In this document: positions 44,301 through 54,922 of the stretch, in pieces
Layout of the letters: the number at the start of each line of letters is the position of its first letter
Position numbering within the stretch: the stretch's first letter is position 1
Source of the DNA: Bacilli bacterium
GTDB lineage: Bacteria; Bacillota_I; Bacilli_A; RF39; UBA660
Length of the DNA: 64,000 nt
Assembly: GCA_017409785.1 (NCBI GenBank)
Contig: JAFQSD010000001.1
Coordinates: 453,883-517,882, forward strand
Direction: 5' to 3'
The notes under the pieces: generated by a model
Database searches by the model: none
Told to the model about the DNA's origin: nothing
What the model saw: the letters and a program-made list of their open reading frames with translations, nothing else
Translations under genes and position numbers: made by a program

Positions 44301-46459
44301 CGCATAACCCTCTCAACTTTTTCAACGTATTGATTCTTTTCTAACGCTAAAATCATTTTATTTAATTGTTCAATTCCAGTAACATAACATAATACTTCAT
44401 AAGTAACTTTATCAACTTTACTAACAGTATTCATACTATCAACACTAACATTTATCATTGAAATTGTTTGCATTAAATCAAGCATATGATTATCAGTAGT
44501 ATTTGTATGAATATAAACTGCCGTTAAATATCTCTTATTAGTATTATCATTCCATAATACCTCAACAGTTCTTTCATCCATATTAAGTAAGTTATGACAA
44601 CTAAGTCTATGCACACTTATTCCATTTCCTTTAGTAATATATCCTACAATAGAATCTCCATATATTGGATTACAACAGTTAGCTAAATTTACTTTTACTT
44701 TATCAATACCACTAACAATAATATCAGCATCAGTATTTTTTGAAGTAACTTTAACAACTTTTGGTGTCGGTACATCATCACTCTTATGAATAACATTAAT
44801 TACCGCATTAACAGGTGCTTTACCATTACCAATTTGTAAATATAAATCTTCTAATTCATCTACTTTAAATGCTTCAAAAATCTTTTCAAGATTTTCATCA
44901 CTTAAAAACTCTGAAATACTTAGTTTTTTCTTACGTAATTCTTTTTCTAATGTATATGTACCACGTTCAATATATATTTCACGATCATTTTTTGTAAAGA
45001 ATGACTTAATTCTATTCTTAGTCTTTGTGGCTTTAACAATGTTAAGCCACTCTTTAGAAGGAGTTGAACTCTTATTAGTATTAATCTTAACTATATCATT
45101 ATCTTTAAGTTCATAATTAAGTGGAACAATATTATTATTAACAATTGCTCCAACCATAGTCTCTCCTACTTTAGTATGAATAGCATAAGCAAAATCAATT
45201 GGAGTAGCACCTCTTGGTAATTCAATAACATCTCCCTTAGGAGTAAAACAATAAATATTATTATTTAACACTTCATCTTTAACACTATTAACGAAGTCTT
45301 CACTACTCATTTTATCTTTACTTAAATCAATAATTGATTTAAAGAATTGTAGTTTTTGTTCAGTTGTTGATTGTAAATTAGCAGTATTAGTTGAACCACC
45401 ATTTTCTTTATAAGCCCAGTGTGAAGCAATACCGTTTTCAGCAACTTCATCCATATCATAAGTTCTAATTTGAATTTCAAATAAATACCCATCAACACCA
45501 AATACAGTAGTATGTAAAGACTGATACATATTTGGTTTAGGCATCGCAACATAATCTTTAAATCTCTTTGGTAAAGGTCTAAATTTTGAATGGATAATAC
45601 CAAGTGCCAAATAACATTCTTGTTCAGTATTAACTAAAATTCTTAAAGCTAATAAATCATAAATATCACTAAACTTCTTACCTTTATCAAGTTTATTATA
45701 AATACTATAAATACTCTTTGCTCTACCCTTGATCTCATGCGGTATATGATGTTCTGTTAATAAATCAGAAACCTCTCTTTGCATATCATAAACCGTTTTA
45801 TCTCTTTCAACTTTTGTCTTATTTAATTTCTCAACGATGTCATAAAAAACATCAGGTTTTAAATAACGTAAAGACAAATCTTCTAATTCACTCTTAATTT
45901 TATGAATTCCTAAATGGTGAGCAATAGGCGCTAAAATATCTAGCGCCTCATGTGCTTTAACTCTTTGTCTATCTTCTGGAATTGCATATAGCGTTCTCAT
46001 ATTATGAAGTCTATCTGCTAACTTAATAATAATTACACGAACATCTTCACTCATTCCAACAATTATTTTTTTATAATAATCAATTAAGTATTCATTTTCT
46101 GTAGAAAAATGAATCTTACTAAGTTTTGTAACACCTTGGACAAGTTTTGTAATCTCACGTCCAAATTTTTCTTCCATTTCTTGTACAGTGCAATCACAAT
46201 CTTCTAACACATCATGCATAATTCCTGCTGAAATAGTTTCATAATCTGCATAGATTGTTGTTAGTATCAATGCAACATTTAAAGGATGTATTATATAAGG
46301 TTCCCCTGTTTTACGAAATTGTCCATCATGTTTTTCATTTGCGAAAAGGTAAGCCTCTTGGATTACCTTTATTTGTTCTTCATTTTCAATATACATTTTT
46401 ACTTTCTCTTCAACCATTTCGAAAGTAATATCATCTTTATGTTTAGACGTAGGAACCAT
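44297..46459 (-). CDS. relA: Bifunctional (p)ppGpp synthetase/hydrolase RelA/SpoT
   Basis: 720 aa. Controls the stringent response. The HD hydrolase domain is intact ([34 protein letters not shown]), then the synthetase domain ([56 protein letters not shown]), a TGS domain ([27 protein letters not shown]) and a C-terminal zinc-finger/ACT region. Both activities should be present (Rel-type). The ribosome site GAGAGG is very close to this ATG. Confidence 0.96.
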   Translation of the reverse strand: MVPTSKHKDDITFEMVEEKVKMYIENEEQIKVIQEAYLFANEKHDGQFRKTGEPYIIHPLNVALILTTIYADYETISAGIMHDVLEDCDCTVQEMEEKFGREITKLVQGVTKLSKIHFSTENEYLIDYYKKIIVGMSEDVRVIIIKLADRLHNMRTLYAIPEDRQRVKAHEALDILAPIAHHLGIHKIKSELEDLSLRYLKPDVFYDIVEKLNKTKVERDKTVYDMQREVSDLLTEHHIPHEIKGRAKSIYSIYNKLDKGKKFSDIYDLLALRILVNTEQECYLALGIIHSKFRPLPKRFKDYVAMPKPNMYQSLHTTVFGVDGYLFEIQIRTYDMDEVAENGIASHWAYKENGGSTNTANLQSTTEQKLQFFKSIIDLSKDKMSSEDFVNSVKDEVLNNNIYCFTPKGDVIELPRGATPIDFAYAIHTKVGETMVGAIVNNNIVPLNYELKDNDIVKINTNKSSTPSKEWLNIVKATKTKNRIKSFFTKNDREIYIERGTYTLEKELRKKKLSISEFLSDENLEKIFEAFKVDELEDLYLQIGNGKAPVNAVINVIHKSDDVPTPKVVKVTSKNTDADIIVSGIDKVKVNLANCCNPIYGDSIVGYITKGNGISVHRLSCHNLLNMDERTVEVLWNDNTNKRYLTAVYIHTNTTDNHMLDLMQTISMINVSVDSMNTVSKVDKVTYEVLCYVTGIEQLNKMILALEKNQYVEKVERVMR

Positions 46460-46469
46460 CTCCTCTCTA

Positions 46470-48749
46470 CTAACAGTTAATTCCCTTTATCTTCTTTTCT
46501 TCAAACTCATCTGTATAAATTTTCTTTTTCTTTTTTGGTTTACCAATATTTTTCTTTTCTAATGCCATAAATGTAGTCATTGAAATAAATATTGATGAAT
46601 ATGTTCCAGCTACTAAACCAATTAACATTGCCATATTAAATGTAAAGATTTCTCTTGACCCTAAGAATGTTAATGCAATTACTGGAATTAATGTAGTAAC
46701 TGAAGTAAATAAAGTTCTTGAGAATGTTTCTTGTGTACTTCTATTTACTATTTCATATAATTTTTCTTTATCTAGTTTCTTATCGTCTGTTGCTTTAATA
46801 TTTTCACGAACTCTATCGAAAGAAACAATTGTATCGTTTATTGAATATCCAATGATTGCAAGAACTGCTGCAATAAACATTGAATCAACTTCTAATCTAA
46901 ATAATGCAAATAATGCAAACATAATTGCAACGTCATGTACTAAAGCAAGTACTCCACCTACTGCATAGCTAAATTTAAATCTTAATGACACATAAATAAT
47001 AATTCCAACTAAAGCAAGTAATACCGCGAATACAGCATTCTTAACTAATTCTTGTTTAACAATATTAGTAACTACTCCAATATTAACTTTAGCATCATAT
47101 TTATCTTCAAAATATGTATTTACTTCTTTAACTTCATCACCACTAAATGATTTATCCACTCTAATAACTACTTCATCATCTAATAATGTAATTTCGCTTG
47201 CTTTATATCCAAGCTCTTTTAAATCAGCCTTTAATGCTTTCTCAGTTAATTTTTCTTCAGTAGAAATTGTTATATCACTACCAGCTTTATAATCAATACC
47301 AAGATTTAATCCCTTAACACCAATCATAACTCCGCCAACAACAATAATAACTACTGATAACAAGATAAATAAAACTCTATGTTTTAAGAAATCAACTTTA
47401 CTAAATGGTTTAACTTTAACTTCTTCATTTTTACTAACATCAGGAATATTTTTCTTCTTAACATTAATAAATAAATTAACTTTATCATTAAAGAATTCAG
47501 TCTTAACAAAAGCATTTACTAAAAGTCTTGTTAACCATACCATTGTAAACATTGTAACAATTACTGTAATAATGTTCATTGTAGCAAATCCTTTAATACT
47601 AGATTCACCAAAAATAAACATAATAATCGCAACTATTAATGTAGTAATATTACCATCGATAATTGCTGAAAAACTTGATTTAGTTCCTTCTCTAACAGCA
47701 AGTGGTAAACTCTTACCCTTATGTAATTCATCTCTAATACGAGAGAATGTAATAACATTTGAGTCTACTGCCATACCAATTCCAAGTACTAAAGCTGCAA
47801 TACCAGGAAGTGTTAAAACTCCACCTAATACCCAGAATGTTAAGAATACAAAGAATGTATATAAAATCATTGAACATGATGCAATAAATCCTGCAAAATG
47901 ATATACAGCAATTAAAATAATAATAATTAAAGCTATACCAATGATTCCAGCAATTAATGTTTTTTCTAGTGTTTCATCACCAAATGTAGCACCTACTGTT
48001 TGACTAGAAACTTCACTTAACTTACTTGGTAAAGATCCACTATTAATTAAATCAACTAAATTTTCTACTTCTTCTAAAGTAAAGTTTCCTTGAATAATAA
48101 CATCACTAGCAAATCCTTGTGAAACAGTTGCTGCACTTAAACAGTTAGAACCACTTGTTCCACATAAGTTTCCATCATCTTCATAACTATCAGTCATTTG
48201 ATTAAAATCTAACCAAATAACAATCATATTTTTACCAGATTCTCTAGTACTAATTTCATTAGTAACTTCATAGAACTTATCTTTATCTTTTACTGATAAA
48301 GCAACAGCTGGTCTACCAGATTCATCTTGTCCAACTTTAGCTTGTCCAGAAACTAAAACATCACTAGTCATTAATAACTTATCATCAACATCTCTAAAAC
48401 TAAGTGTTGCAACAGTAGATAATTGACTACGTGCTTCTTCAGGATCAGTAACACCTGCAAGTTTTACTCTAATTCTATCAGTACCTTCTAGAATTATTTC
48501 AGGTTCATTTACTCCTAAACTATCAATTCTTTTACTTAAAGTTTTATAAGTTGCTGTCATCTTTTCTGTAGTCATCTTAGACCCATCAATTGACTCTACC
48601 TTATATAAAACCTCAAACCCACCTTGTAAATCTAATCCAAATTTTAGATTCTTAAATAGTGGAACACATAAAAAACATATTCCAACTACAACAAGGCATA
48701 AAAACATAGTTGTAAAAACTACTTTTTTCTTATTTCCTTTTTTCTTCAT
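46470..48749 (-). CDS. secDF: Protein translocase SecDF fusion
   Basis: 759 aa. Membrane component that uses the proton gradient to complete Sec export. The SecD half (1 to about 430) has the signature GLDLQGGFEV, a large periplasmic-type domain, and six helices starting after the LPSKLSEVSS loop. The SecF half begins around residue 445 with GLNLGIDYKAGSDI and carries DTIVSFDRVREN. Fusion of SecD and SecF in one chain is typical of Bacillus. A lysine-rich C-terminus (KKKKKIYTDEF) is cytoplasmic. Confidence 0.96.
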   Translation of the reverse strand: MKKKGNKKKVVFTTMFLCLVVVGICFLCVPLFKNLKFGLDLQGGFEVLYKVESIDGSKMTTEKMTATYKTLSKRIDSLGVNEPEIILEGTDRIRVKLAGVTDPEEARSQLSTVATLSFRDVDDKLLMTSDVLVSGQAKVGQDESGRPAVALSVKDKDKFYEVTNEISTRESGKNMIVIWLDFNQMTDSYEDDGNLCGTSGSNCLSAATVSQGFASDVIIQGNFTLEEVENLVDLINSGSLPSKLSEVSSQTVGATFGDETLEKTLIAGIIGIALIIIILIAVYHFAGFIASCSMILYTFFVFLTFWVLGGVLTLPGIAALVLGIGMAVDSNVITFSRIRDELHKGKSLPLAVREGTKSSFSAIIDGNITTLIVAIIMFIFGESSIKGFATMNIITVIVTMFTMVWLTRLLVNAFVKTEFFNDKVNLFINVKKKNIPDVSKNEEVKVKPFSKVDFLKHRVLFILLSVVIIVVGGVMIGVKGLNLGIDYKAGSDITISTEEKLTEKALKADLKELGYKASEITLLDDEVVIRVDKSFSGDEVKEVNTYFEDKYDAKVNIGVVTNIVKQELVKNAVFAVLLALVGIIIYVSLRFKFSYAVGGVLALVHDVAIMFALFALFRLEVDSMFIAAVLAIIGYSINDTIVSFDRVRENIKATDDKKLDKEKLYEIVNRSTQETFSRTLFTSVTTLIPVIALTFLGSREIFTFNMAMLIGLVAGTYSSIFISMTTFMALEKKNIGKPKKKKKIYTDEFEEKKIKGINC

Positions 48750-48773
48750 GTTTTTTCACCTCATATTTTTTTA

Positions 48774-49052
48774 TTAATTATTACTATCAAAATATTGTGT
48801 TCTATTAGTACTGCTCATTTTATCTTTTAAATAATCATCAATTTTCTGAATTTTAACATGTAATATGTCATTAACAATATCTGAAAGCATCAAATCTTTA
48901 GACTTACTCCAAATATTCTCAATTAAATAATTCCAAATGTCTACTTCTTGAACATAAGAATATCCAAGTCTTTGAAATTCATTTAATTTTGCTTTTAAAG
49001 CAGGCTTAACTCTTTGAAACAATTCTTCCTTACTAGAAAATTCATAATCCAT
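48774..49052 (-). CDS. ComN-like post-transcriptional regulator
   Basis: 92 aa, helical, cytosolic. The pattern FQRVKPALKAKLNEFQRLGY followed by VQEVDIWNYLIENIWSK and LSDIVNDIL matches the small ComN (YrzD) family, which in B. subtilis affects comE mRNA and interacts with DivIVA. It sits just upstream of secDF, the same neighbourhood as in Bacillus. No competence operon is visible here. Confidence 0.82.
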   Translation of the reverse strand: MDYEFSSKEELFQRVKPALKAKLNEFQRLGYSYVQEVDIWNYLIENIWSKSKDLMLSDIVNDILHVKIQKIDDYLKDKMSSTNRTQYFDSNN

Positions 49053-49131
49053 AAAAGATCACACACCTTTTGAATAAGTTTATTATATCAAAAGAAAATA
49101 CAAATTAAAACACATAAATCGTTAAAAATAA

Positions 49132-49161
49132 AGAAAAAGAACGATTTTTAATCGTCCTTTT
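49132..49161 (-). terminator. Terminator after the Xer recombinase gene
   Basis: GGACGATT / AATCGTTC on the minus strand followed by TTTTTC, overlapping the 3' end of the recombinase gene. Confidence 0.65.
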
Positions 49162-50053
49162 TTGCTCTTGGAAAACTATTATAATAAACTTCTCTAAGTC
49201 TATCAGTAGTAACATGAGTATAAATCTGTGTCGCTTTAATACTCTCATGTCCTAATAATTTCTGAACAGTAGTAAGTTCACATCCTTCATTAAGTAAATG
49301 AGTTGCAAAACTATGTCTAATCATATGTGGTGAAATATTCTTATTTATACTAGTTTGTTTAATAATCTGATCAAGTATATATCTAACTCCTCTTTCAGTT
49401 AAACAACCACCATTCTTATTTAAAAACAAATATTCACTATTCAAAGTATTAAGTAATATATATCCCTCATTCAAATACCTTTTCAAGATCTCCTCACAGT
49501 AATCACCATAAGTTACAATTCTTTCCTTATTACCTTTACCAAGAATTAAAATACTCTTACTACTTAAATCAATATCTTTTACTTTAATATTAGTTAACTC
49601 TCCAACACGTACCCCTGTCGCATATAAAAGTTCTAATAATAATAAATCTCTTTGTCCTAATGCTGTTTCAGTATCAGGAACATTAAATAATTCTTCTAAC
49701 TCATTATATTCAAAATATCTAGGTAACTTCTTCTCTTTTTTAGGACCATTTACTAATGAAAACACATTAGTTTTAACAACTCCTTCATTAGCTAAATATT
49801 TATAAAATCCTCTTAATGCACTAAGTTTTCGATCAATTGAAGAGTTATTATCATTCTTTTCTTCTTTTAAATACATTAAATAAAATCTCAAATCACTATA
49901 TTCAATATCTTTAAAATTAAGTGCCTCTCTACTTATATATTCAAAAAACTCTTCAATATCATTTTTATAACTTAAAATTGTATAATCAGAATAATTCTTT
50001 TGATATTTTAAATATTCTAAATAACTAACTAAATACTTGTTATTTTTTTCCAT
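49148..50053 (-). CDS. Tyrosine recombinase XerC/XerD
   Basis: About 301 aa from the ATG at 50053; an earlier in-frame ATG at 50071 lies inside the upstream gene. N-terminal SAM-like DNA-binding domain (YLEYLKYQKNYSDYTILSYKNDIEEF), then the catalytic domain with Arg in ATGVRVGELTNI, Lys in LGKGNKERIV, HMIRHSFATHLL (His and Arg), LGHESIKATQIYTHV (His, and Tyr nucleophile). Size and isolated position among housekeeping genes mark it as the chromosome-dimer resolvase type rather than a phage integrase. XerC versus XerD cannot be decided by eye. Confidence 0.9.
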   Translation of the reverse strand: MEKNNKYLVSYLEYLKYQKNYSDYTILSYKNDIEEFFEYISREALNFKDIEYSDLRFYLMYLKEEKNDNNSSIDRKLSALRGFYKYLANEGVVKTNVFSLVNGPKKEKKLPRYFEYNELEELFNVPDTETALGQRDLLLLELLYATGVRVGELTNIKVKDIDLSSKSILILGKGNKERIVTYGDYCEEILKRYLNEGYILLNTLNSEYLFLNKNGGCLTERGVRYILDQIIKQTSINKNISPHMIRHSFATHLLNEGCELTTVQKLLGHESIKATQIYTHVTTDRLREVYYNSFPRAKKDD

Positions 50054-51341
50054 ATGTCTTAGCCTTATCATCAGTATCAGTTACAACTTTAGCACCTTCA
50101 GAAACAGCTTTATCCCTAGCAAGTGCTCCTTCCATAACCATACACCATTCATAAGTCATATTTAAACATTTAGAACTTTTAAATCTTCCATCAATTCTTT
50201 TAATATCATATTCAACATCTGTTTGCATTTCTGCAATTTCAGACCCAGGAGTAAATCCATCTTTATTCGCATCGCATAACAATCTATAATCTCTAATATA
50301 TTGGGCAAAAAATTTAGGTAAATTTCCAGTTAAATAAGTTGTTAATTTTTTAGTTTCACTTTCATCTAATGGATAATGTGCGAACAAGTCTAAATTAACT
50401 TTATATTCACTAGATCCTTTTTCTCTATAAAGAACTCCTCTTGGAAGGCTTCTTAAAACACGATAAATTTCTTTTCTTTTAGAAGCATCATCAAGACTTC
50501 TATCTACTTTAATTTTAGCCGGAATTAACTTTTCTTCTTCAGCAATAGCTTGTGTTGCTTCTTGAACTTGTCTTTTTTCCTCTTCACCAAGTAATGAAAA
50601 TAATGATAATTGACCTTCAACATAGTCTTTATCAAGTTGAACCGAAAGTTCTGGAACAATAGCCATTCTATCACTTAAGTTTGCTTCTACAAATTCTTTA
50701 TTCTTATCAAAACGATCATCTCTACAACTACAACTTAATCCTTCAAATCTATTTAATGATTCAACAATATTTCGTAGTGCTCTATAATCGCTTACTCCAA
50801 AACCGGCCTTTTCTTTTAAACTATATGGAATATCAGAATAACTAGTAATTCCTCTTAATTGTTCTGCAAAACTACGAGAAACATTCATATCGCCATCTAG
50901 TAACATTTCTAAATAATCGTCTATAGTATAAGCATGTGAAATAACATCATCGTAAATAGCATTAACATCATAACCATCATCTCTAAAATCACTAACTAAA
51001 GAAGTTTGAGCAACTCTTCGCAAAGCTGCAGTACGATCTGCTTTTCTATTATATAAAACTTCCTCAAATCTTATATAACTTTTACCATCTTTTTCTCTTT
51101 TACTCGCTACAAAAATATCTACATTACTATCTGGAATATATCCATTCATAGTCATTCGTTCTGCCATTTCTTTTTCACTACCAAATCTTGTAGTAACTAA
51201 ATCAATAGCTTCTAAATCATTAGCACGAGTTATAACTCCAGGTCTACCTTTTTCACGACCTAAATACCAAACTTCTTGTAATTTTAATACTGTAAATGTG
51301 TTATCTTTTCTATTACGAGCAATTAAAAAATAATTATCCAT
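50040..51341 (-). CDS. Conserved hypothetical protein, 433 aa
   Basis: Soluble, mostly helical after a beta-rich N-terminus of about 85 residues (MDNYFLIARNRKDNTFTVLK, EVWYLGREKGRPGVITRAND). A Cys pair occurs as LSCSCRDDRFD near residue 202 and another Cys near KCLNMTYEWC. A charged middle (EEEKRQVQEATQAIAEEEK) is probably coiled coil. No named domain recognised. It overlaps the Xer start by 14 bases and follows a 200-aa unknown gene. It looks like one of the lineage-specific proteins inserted between housekeeping genes here. Confidence 0.7.
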   Translation of the reverse strand: MDNYFLIARNRKDNTFTVLKLQEVWYLGREKGRPGVITRANDLEAIDLVTTRFGSEKEMAERMTMNGYIPDSNVDIFVASKREKDGKSYIRFEEVLYNRKADRTAALRRVAQTSLVSDFRDDGYDVNAIYDDVISHAYTIDDYLEMLLDGDMNVSRSFAEQLRGITSYSDIPYSLKEKAGFGVSDYRALRNIVESLNRFEGLSCSCRDDRFDKNKEFVEANLSDRMAIVPELSVQLDKDYVEGQLSLFSLLGEEEKRQVQEATQAIAEEEKLIPAKIKVDRSLDDASKRKEIYRVLRSLPRGVLYREKGSSEYKVNLDLFAHYPLDESETKKLTTYLTGNLPKFFAQYIRDYRLLCDANKDGFTPGSEIAEMQTDVEYDIKRIDGRFKSSKCLNMTYEWCMVMEGALARDKAVSEGAKVVTDTDDKAKTYGKK

Positions 51342-51413
51342 AAATCACACCACCCTTACATTTATTATATCTTTTAAAAAGTTACAATGCAATTAAATAC
51401 AATTTCTTTACAA

Positions 51414-52016
51414 CTACTTTTTATAAACTTTTGGTGAAACCAATCTACCCTTTTCATCTTTATTCTTAACTGTTTTAAATTTACTTAATCCTTCCATAAA
51501 CATACGTCCAGCAAAATATCCATTACCGTGATCAGTTGTATCATTAATAATTCTTTTTATACCTTCAAATACTAATTTGTCATCTTCATTTAACATACCT
51601 AAAGCATGATAAAACTTTTCTTTTGGAGTATATCTATCTTGGAACATTTCATAAAATTCTTCTACAACATCAATATCACATAATGTTCTAATAATATTTT
51701 CTCTAACGCTTCTAACTGTTGGTCCAATTTTTCTATCTCCAACTAATACACTCATATATTGTGTTTTTTGAAATAATTCAAAACCAAACTCTGCAAAATA
51801 GTCAATTGATTGAACAGGTACATCCATTGTATCAAATGCTACCTTTACTTCTCCTGTCTTAGGTAAATGTTTTAATTTGCTTTCGTATCTTGTCGAATTA
51901 ATAATATCTTCTTCTTTACCAAACGCAGCATATGTCAATTGATCTAACGCTTCAAATTCCATATTTTCTAAAACAATTTCTTGTCCATCTACTATATACA
52001 CTAGTCTTGCCTTCAT
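51414..52016 (-). CDS. Conserved hypothetical protein, 200 aa
   Basis: The ATG at 52016 follows GGAGGGG by seven bases; a frame to 52040 lacks a site. It is soluble. The N-terminus is beta-rich (MKARLVYIVDGQEIVLENMEF). The C-terminal half is helical (IVDVVEEFYEMFQDRYTPKEKF) and ends in GRLVSPKVYKK, the same last five residues as the paralogue at 4273-4812. No family recognised. Lies 70 bases downstream of topA, past its terminator, and about 70 bases upstream of the 433-aa gene. Confidence 0.7.
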   Translation of the reverse strand: MKARLVYIVDGQEIVLENMEFEALDQLTYAAFGKEEDIINSTRYESKLKHLPKTGEVKVAFDTMDVPVQSIDYFAEFGFELFQKTQYMSVLVGDRKIGPTVRSVRENIIRTLCDIDVVEEFYEMFQDRYTPKEKFYHALGMLNEDDKLVFEGIKRIINDTTDHGNGYFAGRMFMEGLSKFKTVKNKDEKGRLVSPKVYKK

Positions 52017-52069
52017 CGCAAATCCCCTCCAATGTTGCACATATTATACCACAAATCCCTTGAAAAATC

Positions 52070-52108
52070 AAGAAAAAGAGTGTTCCTACACCTCGTAAGA
52101 ACACTCGC
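52070..52108 (-). terminator. Terminator after topA
   Basis: GAGTGTTC / GAACACTC with inner CTTAC/GTAGG pairing on the minus strand, then TTTTTC. The 5' arm uses the last codons of topA. Confidence 0.8.
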
Positions 52109-54107
52109 TACATTTAATATTACCATTTTTCTCTACTAAAACTTTGCCACATTCTGGACAAAACTCACCAGTAGGTTTATCCCATAAAGCAAATTTACAT
52201 TTAGGATAATTATTACATCCATAGAAAACTTTACCTTTACGTGTTGGCTTTTCTACAATCTTGCCACCACAATTTGGACAATCCATAATTTCAGTAACTT
52301 CCACTACTTCCTTCTTAATATATTTACATTCAGGATAGTTAGAACAAGCTACAAATTCTCCATATTTACCTTTTCTAACAACAAGGTCACTTCCACACTC
52401 AGGACACTTTTCTCCTGTTGCTTCAGGTGCCTTCTTTTCCATATCAGAAAAAGCTTCTTTTACACGTGGTTCAAATAACTTATAAAATTCATCAAGCACT
52501 TCATTCCAAACTGCTTTACCTTCCGCAACATCATCTAAATCTTCTTCCATGTCACGAGTATACTCAACATTAATTAAATCACTAAAGAATTCTTGTAACT
52601 TATCAGTAGTATCAAAACCAATACTTGTTGGCTTAAATTTCTTTTCTTCCATAGTTACATATTCACGTTCTTTAATTGTATCAATTGTTTTAGCATAAGT
52701 AGATGGTCTACCAATACCTAACTCTTCCATTTCTTTAATTAACTTAGCTTCAGTATATCTAGCTGGTGGATTAGTAAAATGTTGTTCACTTTCAACATTC
52801 GTAGTAACTAATCTACCATCTTGGTCAAATTCAGGTAAAATCTTATCTTCACTAGATTCATAATCTTTATAAACTTTTAAGTATCCATCAAAAATAAGAA
52901 TTTGACCAGTTGTCTTAAACTTATAATCATTATTATCAAAAACAACGGTTGTTTGGTTTACCTTAGCATCAGCCATTAATGATGCTAAAGCACGTTTATA
53001 AATCATACTATATAATTTAAATTCATCATTAGATAAATATTGTTTAATCTTATTAGGTTCACGATTAATACTTGTTGGTCTTATGGCTTCATGAGCATCT
53101 TGTACATTATCATTTTTCTTCGCAGCTTTAACATATCCAACGTAATTATCTCCATAGTTTTCACTAATGAAAGCCATTGTTGGTCTAATGAAATCATCTG
53201 ATAAACGAATTGAATCAGTTCTCATGTAAGTAATTAATCCGACAGTTTCATCACCTAAATCAATACCTTCATATAACTTTTGAGCAATACTCATTGTCTT
53301 TTTAGCTGCAAAGCCCAACTTAGTTGATGCTTCTTGTTGTAGAGTTGAAGTAGTAAAAGGAAGTTTACTTTTCTTATTCTTTTCTTTTTTCTCTACACTT
53401 TCAACTGTATAAGTATCACTAATTTCATTTAATACTTTATCAGCATCTTCCTTACATTTTAATTCAATATCATCGCTTTTATATTTAAATAATTCTGCTT
53501 CATATTCTGGAAAAATTGCTGTAATTGTCCAATACTCTTCTGGAACAAATGCCATAATTTCTCTTTCACGATCAACAATTAATTTTAAAGCAACACTTTG
53601 TACACGACCTGCACTCTTTGCCCCAATCTTACTTTGTAATAATTTAGATAATCTAAAACCAATAATACGATCAAGTATTCTTCTAGTTTCTTGACTATGT
53701 ACTAAATTATCATCAATAACAGTCGGATTATTAATCGCTTCAATTACTTTATCCCTAGTAATTTCATGAAACAAAACACGTTTATATTGATTATCTTTAA
53801 TACCTAAAGCATCCTTTAAATGCCAAGCAATTGCTTCTCCTTCACGGTCAGGGTCGCTTGCAAGATAAACTAAATCGGCTTCTTTAACATCTTTCTTTAA
53901 ATCACGAATAACATTATTCTTACCCTTAATCGCTACATAATTAGGTTTAAATCCATTTTCTATATCAACACCTAAACCATATTGTCCAGTAGTAGATAAA
54001 TCTCTAATATGTCCTTTTGAAGAAACAACCTTAAATTCTTTTCCTAAATATTTTTCAATTGTTTTACTTTTACTAGGACTTTCCACTATAACTAAATTTT
54101 TGGCCAT
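52086..54107 (-). CDS. topA: DNA topoisomerase I
   Basis: 673 aa. Type IA enzyme relaxing negative supercoils. Toprim domain VESPSKSKTIEKYLG (8-22) and YLASDPDREGEAIAWHL; the active-site Tyr is in LITYMRTDSIRLS; C-terminal region holds three zinc ribbons (CPECGSDLVV...CSNYPEC, CPNCGGKIVE...CNNYPKC, CPECGKVLVE...CSEC), the last one short. Upstream neighbour is rnhB with a 90-base gap. Same order as in Bacillus (rbgA-rnhB ... topA). Confidence 0.97.
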   Translation of the reverse strand: MAKNLVIVESPSKSKTIEKYLGKEFKVVSSKGHIRDLSTTGQYGLGVDIENGFKPNYVAIKGKNNVIRDLKKDVKEADLVYLASDPDREGEAIAWHLKDALGIKDNQYKRVLFHEITRDKVIEAINNPTVIDDNLVHSQETRRILDRIIGFRLSKLLQSKIGAKSAGRVQSVALKLIVDREREIMAFVPEEYWTITAIFPEYEAELFKYKSDDIELKCKEDADKVLNEISDTYTVESVEKKEKNKKSKLPFTTSTLQQEASTKLGFAAKKTMSIAQKLYEGIDLGDETVGLITYMRTDSIRLSDDFIRPTMAFISENYGDNYVGYVKAAKKNDNVQDAHEAIRPTSINREPNKIKQYLSNDEFKLYSMIYKRALASLMADAKVNQTTVVFDNNDYKFKTTGQILIFDGYLKVYKDYESSEDKILPEFDQDGRLVTTNVESEQHFTNPPARYTEAKLIKEMEELGIGRPSTYAKTIDTIKEREYVTMEEKKFKPTSIGFDTTDKLQEFFSDLINVEYTRDMEEDLDDVAEGKAVWNEVLDEFYKLFEPRVKEAFSDMEKKAPEATGEKCPECGSDLVVRKGKYGEFVACSNYPECKYIKKEVVEVTEIMDCPNCGGKIVEKPTRKGKVFYGCNNYPKCKFALWDKPTGEFCPECGKVLVEKNGNIKCSECSYEV

Positions 54108-54200
54108 ATAACCACTCCCTTATTCACTTATACAAGTTAATTTCTTATTTGTCAATTCCAGTCTACATAATTATTATACGAATTATAAAATAATTATTAT

Positions 54201-54830
54201 CTATTTTTTATGATTTTCTAAATAATTTTTAACAGGTCCATAACTTCTTCGGTGTTCATCAATTATACCATATTCTTCTATTGCTTCAAGATGTTTCTTT
54301 GTAGGATAACCTTTATTCTTCTTAAAATCATACATTGGAAACTTCTCGTGTAACTCATCTAACATTCTATCTCTTGTAACTTTAGCAATAACCGAAGCTG
54401 CACTAATCGTAATACTTTTTAAATCTCCTTTAATAATAGAAGTCGTAGGAACATCCAACTCTAAAGGCATAGCATCAATTAAAACATGTTCAATCTTACA
54501 AGTTTTCTTACATTCTTCAATTGCCTCTTTCATAGCAAGTTTTGTAGCTTCATAAATATTAACTTCATCTATTTTCTTCTCATCAATTATTCCAATCCCA
54601 TAACCTAAAGCTTGTTTTTTTACTTCTTCAAAATAAAAATCTCTTTTCTTTTCACTTAACTTTTTAGAATCAGTTAACCCATCTAAATTAAATTCTTTTG
54701 GAAGTACAACACAAGCTGCAACAACTGGTCCAACTAATGGTCCACGTCCAACTTCATCTACTCCCGCAATATATTCTATATTATTATCTCTTAATTCTCT
54801 TTCATACTTATAGTTGTCAATTTCTTCCAT
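54201..54830 (-). CDS. rnhB: Ribonuclease HII
   Basis: 209 aa from the ATG at 54830; a GTG at 54839 is part of the ribosome-site region. Cleaves RNA of RNA-DNA hybrids and single ribonucleotides. Catalytic residues lie in AGVDEVGRGPLVGPVVAAC (Asp-Glu pair near residues 22-23), HVLIDAMPLE and SVIAKVTRDRML. Full domain of the family though lacking the extended Bacillus N-terminus. Confidence 0.95.
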   Translation of the reverse strand: MEEIDNYKYERELRDNNIEYIAGVDEVGRGPLVGPVVAACVVLPKEFNLDGLTDSKKLSEKKRDFYFEEVKKQALGYGIGIIDEKKIDEVNIYEATKLAMKEAIEECKKTCKIEHVLIDAMPLELDVPTTSIIKGDLKSITISAASVIAKVTRDRMLDELHEKFPMYDFKKNKGYPTKKHLEAIEEYGIIDEHRRSYGPVKNYLENHKK

Positions 54831-54879
54831 AATATACACACTCCAATATTTATCTTAACACAAAATTTTTTTTGAGACA

Positions 54880-54922
54880 AAAAAATAAAGTTTACCAAAA
54901 ATAATTCACGTAAACTTTACTT
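54880..54922 (-). terminator. Terminator after the HipA-like gene
   Basis: TAAAGTTTAC / GTGAA...GTAAACTTTA: a perfect 10-base repeat with a 14-base loop on the minus strand, followed by TTTTTTTGTC. It overlaps the end of the kinase-like gene. Confidence 0.65.

Noticed and set aside
49148..50053. Tyrosine recombinase as a sign of a prophage or integrative element
   Set aside because: Size, motifs and housekeeping neighbours fit XerC/D; no phage genes, attachment repeats or tRNA gene are near.
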